Shown here piece after piece: positions 60,161 to 64,000 of a DNA stretch of 64,000 nucleotides (the stretch's first letter is position 1; every line of letters starts with the position of its first letter). This DNA comes from BOG-1155 sp050012495 (lineage in GTDB: Bacteria > Desulfobacterota > Syntrophorhabdia > Syntrophorhabdales > WCHB1-27), in contig JBEKHB010000003.1 of NCBI GenBank assembly GCA_050012495.1, forward strand, positions 1 to 64,000, given 5' to 3'. The notes beneath the pieces are model-generated. The model had not been told where the DNA came from. It saw only the letters and a program-made list of their open reading frames with translations, and did not search any database. The position numbers and the translations under genes were made by a program.

Positions 60161-61516
60161 ATGGACAAGATCCGGGTATTGATCGTCGATGATGAGGTTC
60201 AGCTTACCCAGGCATTTAAGAAGAAACTGGAGCGGGAAGGGTTCGCTGTCTGTACGGTTCCTTCAGCCAAGGACGTTTTTCCCCTGCTGAAGAAGCAGAC
60301 GTTCGATGTGGGTGTCCTCGACATCAAGCTTCCTGACATGGACGGGATCGACCTGTTGAGCAGGCTGAAAGAAACGGAGCCTAATTTCGAGATCGTGATG
60401 CTGACCGGCCATGCCTCCGTCGACACGGCAATCAAATCGATGAAACTCGGGGCATACGACTATCTGATCAAACCCTGTAAAATTTCCGAGCTAGGCAATG
60501 TCATTCTTAAAGCGTATGAAAAAAAATCGCTGAAAGAGAAGAATATCCTTCTTGAGAAGCAGCTGCAACGCGCAGAGTTCCAGAACAAGTTCGTGGGTGA
60601 GAGCAGGCGTATAAAAGAGCTGAAAAGTCTTATTTCTCTGGTAAGCGCATCGGATGTGCCGATTTTGATCACCGGGGAAACAGGGACGGGAAAAGAATTG
60701 ACGGCCCGAGCTGTTCACACGTCTTCTGCTCGCGCGAAGAACCCGTTCGTCGCCATCAACTCGAGTACCCTCCAGGAGACCATTCTTGAAAGCGAGTTGT
60801 TCGGCTACAAGAGAGGGGCATTTACCGGCGCCCACGGAGATAAGATGGGTCTTTTGGAAATAGCCAACAAGGGTACTTTTTTTGTGGACGAAGTGGGCGA
60901 CATGAGTCTTCCGATACAGGCGAAGCTGTTAAGAGTCCTTGAAACAGGCGTTTTCATGAAATTAGGTGATGTTCGGGAGAAGAGAGTCAATGTCCGCTTC
61001 ATATTTGCTACCAACAAGAGACTTGACGAAGAGGTGGGGAGCAACAGATTCCGCAAAGATTTGTTATACAGGATCAATGCCTTTATAGTGGCCGTTCCGC
61101 CGCTTCGCGACCGGAAAGAGGACATACCTCTGCTGGCCGATTATTTCATCACCAAATTGAGTAAAGACAGTAAGCGAAAGGCGATTTCCAGTGAAGCCGC
61201 AAAGCTTCTTCTGGAGTATGAATGGCCGGGTAATGTGAGAGAATTGGCGAATGTAGTTGAGAGGGCCATGCTTCTTTCTTCAGCCAGGGATGAGATTGTC
61301 GCGGATGATTTTCCTCTCAGCCTTCGGACCGGTTCAACCGATCACCATTCGTCGCGCAAGTCCATGCTGCAGGAAGACGATTTCAGACTTGACACCATAG
61401 TGAGAAGCCACATAGAAAAAGTGCTGCGCTATACCGGGGAAAACAAGAGTAAAGCCGCCCGTTTGCTGGGGATCAGCAGGAAAAAATTCTACCAGAAGCT
61501 GGACGGCGGTTCCTGA
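60161..61516 (+). CDS. NtrC-family response regulator (sigma-54 activator)
   Basis: The 451-residue protein has a receiver domain (VLIVDDEVQL, phosphoacceptor Asp in VGVLDIKLPD, Lys in YLIKPCK), an AAA+ domain (GETGTGKE, GAFTGA, GTFFVDEVGDM, RFRKDLLYRI) and a C-terminal Fis-type helix-turn-helix (ENKSKAARLLGISRKKFYQK). It pairs with the upstream kinase, overlapping slightly. A likely target is the TRAP binding-protein gene at 63434, which has a sigma-54 promoter and an upstream palindrome. Confidence 0.93.
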   Translation: MDKIRVLIVDDEVQLTQAFKKKLEREGFAVCTVPSAKDVFPLLKKQTFDVGVLDIKLPDMDGIDLLSRLKETEPNFEIVMLTGHASVDTAIKSMKLGAYDYLIKPCKISELGNVILKAYEKKSLKEKNILLEKQLQRAEFQNKFVGESRRIKELKSLISLVSASDVPILITGETGTGKELTARAVHTSSARAKNPFVAINSSTLQETILESELFGYKRGAFTGAHGDKMGLLEIANKGTFFVDEVGDMSLPIQAKLLRVLETGVFMKLGDVREKRVNVRFIFATNKRLDEEVGSNRFRKDLLYRINAFIVAVPPLRDRKEDIPLLADYFITKLSKDSKRKAISSEAAKLLLEYEWPGNVRELANVVERAMLLSSARDEIVADDFPLSLRTGSTDHHSSRKSMLQEDDFRLDTIVRSHIEKVLRYTGENKSKAARLLGISRKKFYQKLDGGS

Positions 61517-61540
61517 TTCTGCGTTGCCCGCCCCTTTTAT

Positions 61541-63067
61541 TTAAAATATCCGGTCTTTTCCCGTGGTGATCCATTCCGGGAACCAACGGTAGTATTCCGG
61601 CGGGTGGGCCCGGTCAAGACCGTCGTAGGTCGCCTTGGCCAGTTCGATACCGTTTCCTTTCCGGTAGAGCTTTACAAGGCCTTTTTTTTCAAGAGAGGTC
61701 AGAAGGTCGTCGAGGGTCGCGTCATCCGTTTCGAACCGTTCGATTATATCCTCGCGGCTCATGAAAATACCCGGATTCACACGGTAGTCGTCCGCCAGCA
61801 ATCCGAGGAGCTTCTCTTCGGTGAGGTCCGTCTCTTTCAACTCCTGACCGGCAACCGGCACCGGTATACCGAGGACGGGGTGGATGCGGCGCGGTTCCAT
61901 CCGTAAATCTTTCGCCATCTTGCGCACACCTGATCTGAAGATGACGAGCCGGCACGCCTCCATGGTCCCGCCACCCATATTTTCCACCTTTGCCTGGCTC
62001 ATTATCTCGACAAGGGGATAGAACGTCGTTACCGCATCCCCGCCTATGACCTGCATCGCGTCAAGGGCTGCCTGGACGGCCGCTTCGCAGCAAAAGACCT
62101 TCGATACGTTTGATTCTACCGTGATGTCGGCCCCGAGGTCCCATAGATAGGCGGTATTATAGGTGGCGAGGCGCGCCATGTTTTTCTTGATGATGAGGTT
62201 GGCTATCTTGAACTGGTTTTCGGGGATATCGATGGTGGGACGGCCGAACTGGACCCTCCGCCGGGTGTGCGGGACGACGTTCCTGAGAAGCTCGCCTATC
62301 CAGCCGGAGACCACCGCGCTGATGAGCGTTCTCTCGAAGTTGAGTCCCACGGTCATGACCCGCCATCCGTCCCCCTCCTCACCGATCCGGTTTGCAGCGG
62401 GAACAGGAACATTATGAAAATCGAGTACGCCGTTCTGTATGTTGTTGAAGCCCATTACCTCATTGATTTTTTCCACGGTAAAGCCCGGGGCGCCCTTCTC
62501 CACGACGAATGCCGTCAGGTGGCGATAGTGCCGGATATCGTCGGCGTTGCTGCTGGTTCGCGCATAAACCATGTACCTGCTTGCCACACCGGCCGAAACA
62601 ATGAAGCGCTTCTTACCGCTCAACAGATAGGTATCTCCTTCCCGCTTTGCGGTCGTCTCTATAGACGCCGCGTCGGTGCCGGCGAAAGGTTCCGTGATCA
62701 CGATGGCGCCGATCTCCCCCTTTACAACGCGGGGAAGGAAGCGCAGTTTCTGCTCCTCTGAGCCGTGCTCGATGAGCTGCCTCAAACCCCCGAGCATGTT
62801 TCCCACGAAGACCCTGCTCACCCCAGGCATCCGGCCCATCGCTTCTGCCGCAATGCACGCCCCGGTCGCGCCCAGTCCGAGGCCGCCGTACTCCTTCGGG
62901 ATTGCGGCCCCCGTGAACCCCTTTTCTCCGATCCGCGCAAAGATATCGAAGGGAAATTCTCTGGTCCATCGCGTCTCTACGTCTCTGGGCCAGACCTCCT
63001 CGGCGAATGCGCTCACATCATCCGCGAACCTCTTCTGCTCTTCCGTCCACCAAGGATAAGATTCCAT
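61541..63067 (-). CDS. Acyl-CoA dehydrogenase-like flavoprotein with winged-helix-like C-terminal extension
   Basis: The 508-residue protein has acyl-CoA dehydrogenase domains (YGGLGLGATGACIAAEAMGR, VITEPFAGTDAAS, KKRFIVSAG, RRRVQFGRPTIDIPENQFKI). At the usual catalytic position, Y-E-G-T in relatives, it reads GGGTMEACRL, so the base Glu is Gly. The last 110 residues (EEKLLGLLADDYRVNPGIFM, EDIIERFETDDATLDDLLTS, LEKKGLVKLYRKGNGIEL) look like a winged-helix fold not found in ordinary family members. AAGGAGG precedes the ATG. It is divergent from the second TRAP gene and just downstream of a DctM remnant. Confidence 0.85.
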   Translation of the reverse strand: MESYPWWTEEQKRFADDVSAFAEEVWPRDVETRWTREFPFDIFARIGEKGFTGAAIPKEYGGLGLGATGACIAAEAMGRMPGVSRVFVGNMLGGLRQLIEHGSEEQKLRFLPRVVKGEIGAIVITEPFAGTDAASIETTAKREGDTYLLSGKKRFIVSAGVASRYMVYARTSSNADDIRHYRHLTAFVVEKGAPGFTVEKINEVMGFNNIQNGVLDFHNVPVPAANRIGEEGDGWRVMTVGLNFERTLISAVVSGWIGELLRNVVPHTRRRVQFGRPTIDIPENQFKIANLIIKKNMARLATYNTAYLWDLGADITVESNVSKVFCCEAAVQAALDAMQVIGGDAVTTFYPLVEIMSQAKVENMGGGTMEACRLVIFRSGVRKMAKDLRMEPRRIHPVLGIPVPVAGQELKETDLTEEKLLGLLADDYRVNPGIFMSREDIIERFETDDATLDDLLTSLEKKGLVKLYRKGNGIELAKATYDGLDRAHPPEYYRWFPEWITTGKDRIF

Positions 63068-63110
63068 GGCTCAACCTCCTTCGACAATTTTTTCTGTGCT
63101 CATCCCCTCG

Positions 63111-63196
63111 TCATCCCATCAGCGCGTGCGGCAGAAAAAGGGCGATCTGAGGGAAGACGAAGAGAAGGACAATGATGGGGAATGTATGTATCGGTC
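63111..63196 (-). pseudogene. C-terminal remnant of a DctM TRAP permease
   Basis: The minus-strand frame ends PIHTFPIIVLLFVFPQIALF then LPHALMG and stop (63113-63111), which matches the last helix and end of DctM proteins (compare LLFFFPQIATWLP in the intact copy at 28493-29794). Nothing similar to the rest of DctM precedes it. It sits in the leader of the acyl-CoA dehydrogenase gene. Confidence 0.55.
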
Positions 63197-63217
63197 CGTC
63201 CAAATGCAAGTAGTGGC

Positions 63218-63246
63218 GCCAAAAGGGACACCTGTCGCCTTTTGGC
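63218..63246. promoter_or_regulatory. Candidate enhancer site for the sigma-54 regulator
   Basis: GCCAAAAGG and CCTTTTGGC form a perfect inverted repeat with an 11-base spacer. Its centre is about 119 bases before the predicted start of the TRAP transcript, the usual position of activator sites. Confidence 0.55.
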
Positions 63247-63323
63247 ACAGACAGAGTAATCGGGAATTCAACGGACCCGCATGAGAAGTCGGCGCGTGCT
63301 TTGACTTTCGGGAACGAGCTGGC

Positions 63324-63339
63324 TGGCATCCGATTTGCA
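63324..63339 (+). promoter_or_regulatory. Sigma-54 (-24/-12) promoter of the second TRAP operon
   Basis: TGGCATCCGATTTGCA matches the TGGCAC-N5-TTGCA consensus closely, with GG and GC ten bases apart. It is 94 bases before the DctP start. Confidence 0.75.
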
Positions 63340-63433
63340 AATAGGGAAACACAAAATTGATAGGGAAATTTTGCAGGGGAATTTTTATGCCGGGTGGACA
63401 AGGGCATAACAGATCGTAAAAAAGGGGGGGGTT

Positions 63434-64000
63434 ATGAAAGGATCGACTATTGTCGGGATTCTTGCCGCAGTTGTTTTTTGTTTCTTGCTGAATGTCTCGA
63501 CCCAGGTTTATGCCGCAGAAAAGGTGATAACAATCAAGGTGGCAAACTGGTTTCCTATCACCCATAAGCAGAGTATTCTTCTCGATGAGTGGGGGAAGGA
63601 GCTGGAGAAGAGGGCCGCCGGCAAGGTAAAGGTCAACTACTACCCCGGGGGCACGCTGGTGCCCGCGTCCCAGGCCTACGACGCCGTGACCAAGGGCATA
63701 TCCGACGTGGGTAACCACGTCCTCGGCTATACCCCGGGAAGGTTCCCCTTGACCGAGGTGATCGACCTGCCTCACGGGTATCCGAACAACACGGTGGCCA
63801 CCCACCTGTCAAACGCGTTTTACGCCAAGTTCAAGCCAAAAGAATTCGATCAGGTGAAGATCCTCTGGTTCCATTCACAGGGCCCGGGAATCGTCCATAC
63901 GAAGTCGGTGCCCATCACGAAGCTGGAAGACCTGAAGGGGCTCAAGATGAGGACTTACGGCTCCAACGCAAAACTGATGGCGCTCCTCGGCGGCGTGCCT
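63434..64000 (+). CDS. dctP: TRAP transporter solute-binding protein DctP (second system, runs off the right edge)
   Basis: The first 189 residues are visible. A signal peptide (MKGSTIVGILAAVVFCFLLN, cleavage after YAA) is followed by VANWFPITHKQSILLDEWGK, PGGTLVPASQAYDAVTKGIS and DLKGLKMRTYG, which carries the conserved carboxylate-binding Arg. It resembles the DctP at 26945-27970 over its whole length. GGGGGGGTT precedes ATG 63434. Sigma-54 control is indicated by the promoter upstream. Confidence 0.92.
   Translation, partial: MKGSTIVGILAAVVFCFLLNVSTQVYAAEKVITIKVANWFPITHKQSILLDEWGKELEKRAAGKVKVNYYPGGTLVPASQAYDAVTKGISDVGNHVLGYTPGRFPLTEVIDLPHGYPNNTVATHLSNAFYAKFKPKEFDQVKILWFHSQGPGIVHTKSVPITKLEDLKGLKMRTYGSNAKLMALLGGVP

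Noticed and set aside
63207..63223. Possible minus-strand -24/-12 promoter (TGGCGCCACTACTTGCA) for the acyl-CoA dehydrogenase
   Set aside because: GG and GC are eleven bases apart instead of ten, a spacing sigma-54 does not tolerate well.

Overview
The window looks like a strictly anaerobic, metabolically versatile Desulfobacterota-type chromosome, with syntrophic, Syntrophorhabdaceae-like gene content. This is inferred from the gene families: TRAP-coupled acyl-CoA degradation, a B12-dependent two-subunit acyl-CoA mutase, sigma-54 activators and a HesB-like selenoprotein. No marker gene fixes the taxonomy. No tRNA, rRNA, CRISPR array or full insertion sequence was seen.

1-12.2 kb (minus strand) is a 2-oxoacid (acetoin/pyruvate-type) dehydrogenase island: E1 alpha, E1 beta, a short-chain and a zinc-type alcohol dehydrogenase, E2, a VOC protein, a GcvH-like lipoyl carrier, E3, LipB, LipA, a large FAD/Fe-S 2-hydroxyacid oxidoreductase, and the start of a second E1 alpha. 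A LuxR-type regulator (12.6-13.7 kb) sits between this island and a branched-chain-amino-acid-type ABC importer (13.8-18.4 kb). The same 20-bp palindrome abuts the -35 box of both operons, so the LuxR protein probably co-activates uptake and oxidation. Next comes an atypical B12 acyl-CoA mutase operon (large subunit, B12 subunit, MeaB) that carries a truncated SDR gene.

22.6-34.7 kb (plus strand) holds a sigma-54 activator followed by a beta-oxidation operon: hydroxyacyl-CoA dehydrogenase, thiolase, TRAP importer DctPQM, acyl-CoA ligase, acyl-CoA dehydrogenase and two enoyl-CoA hydratases, with an MFS remnant embedded. A -24/-12 promoter and a set of repeated half-site motifs link the activator to the operon. 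At the right edge (58.6-64 kb) a PAS histidine kinase/NtrC-type regulator pair precedes an unusual acyl-CoA dehydrogenase and a second TRAP binding protein. The latter has a sigma-54 promoter and an upstream palindrome.

34.8-58.5 kb is mixed housekeeping and accessory DNA: a ClC channel, Pal, MarR, a histidine kinase, a frameshifted MscS channel, a decayed P3-type ATPase, a TRIC-type channel whose stop codon is the target of a small MITE-like element, a copper module (CopA, ArsR-family repressor, Cys-rich peptide, CopZ), a HesB/IscA-like selenoprotein with an in-frame TGA, MsrB, glucan phosphorylase, an RRM protein, a PC4-like protein, a nitronate monooxygenase-like protein, CspA and an ArsS-like radical SAM protein. 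The most notable items are the selenoprotein, the shared LuxR-type operator, the mutase with replaced active-site residues, the sigma-54 circuits for both TRAP systems, and the many gene remnants.
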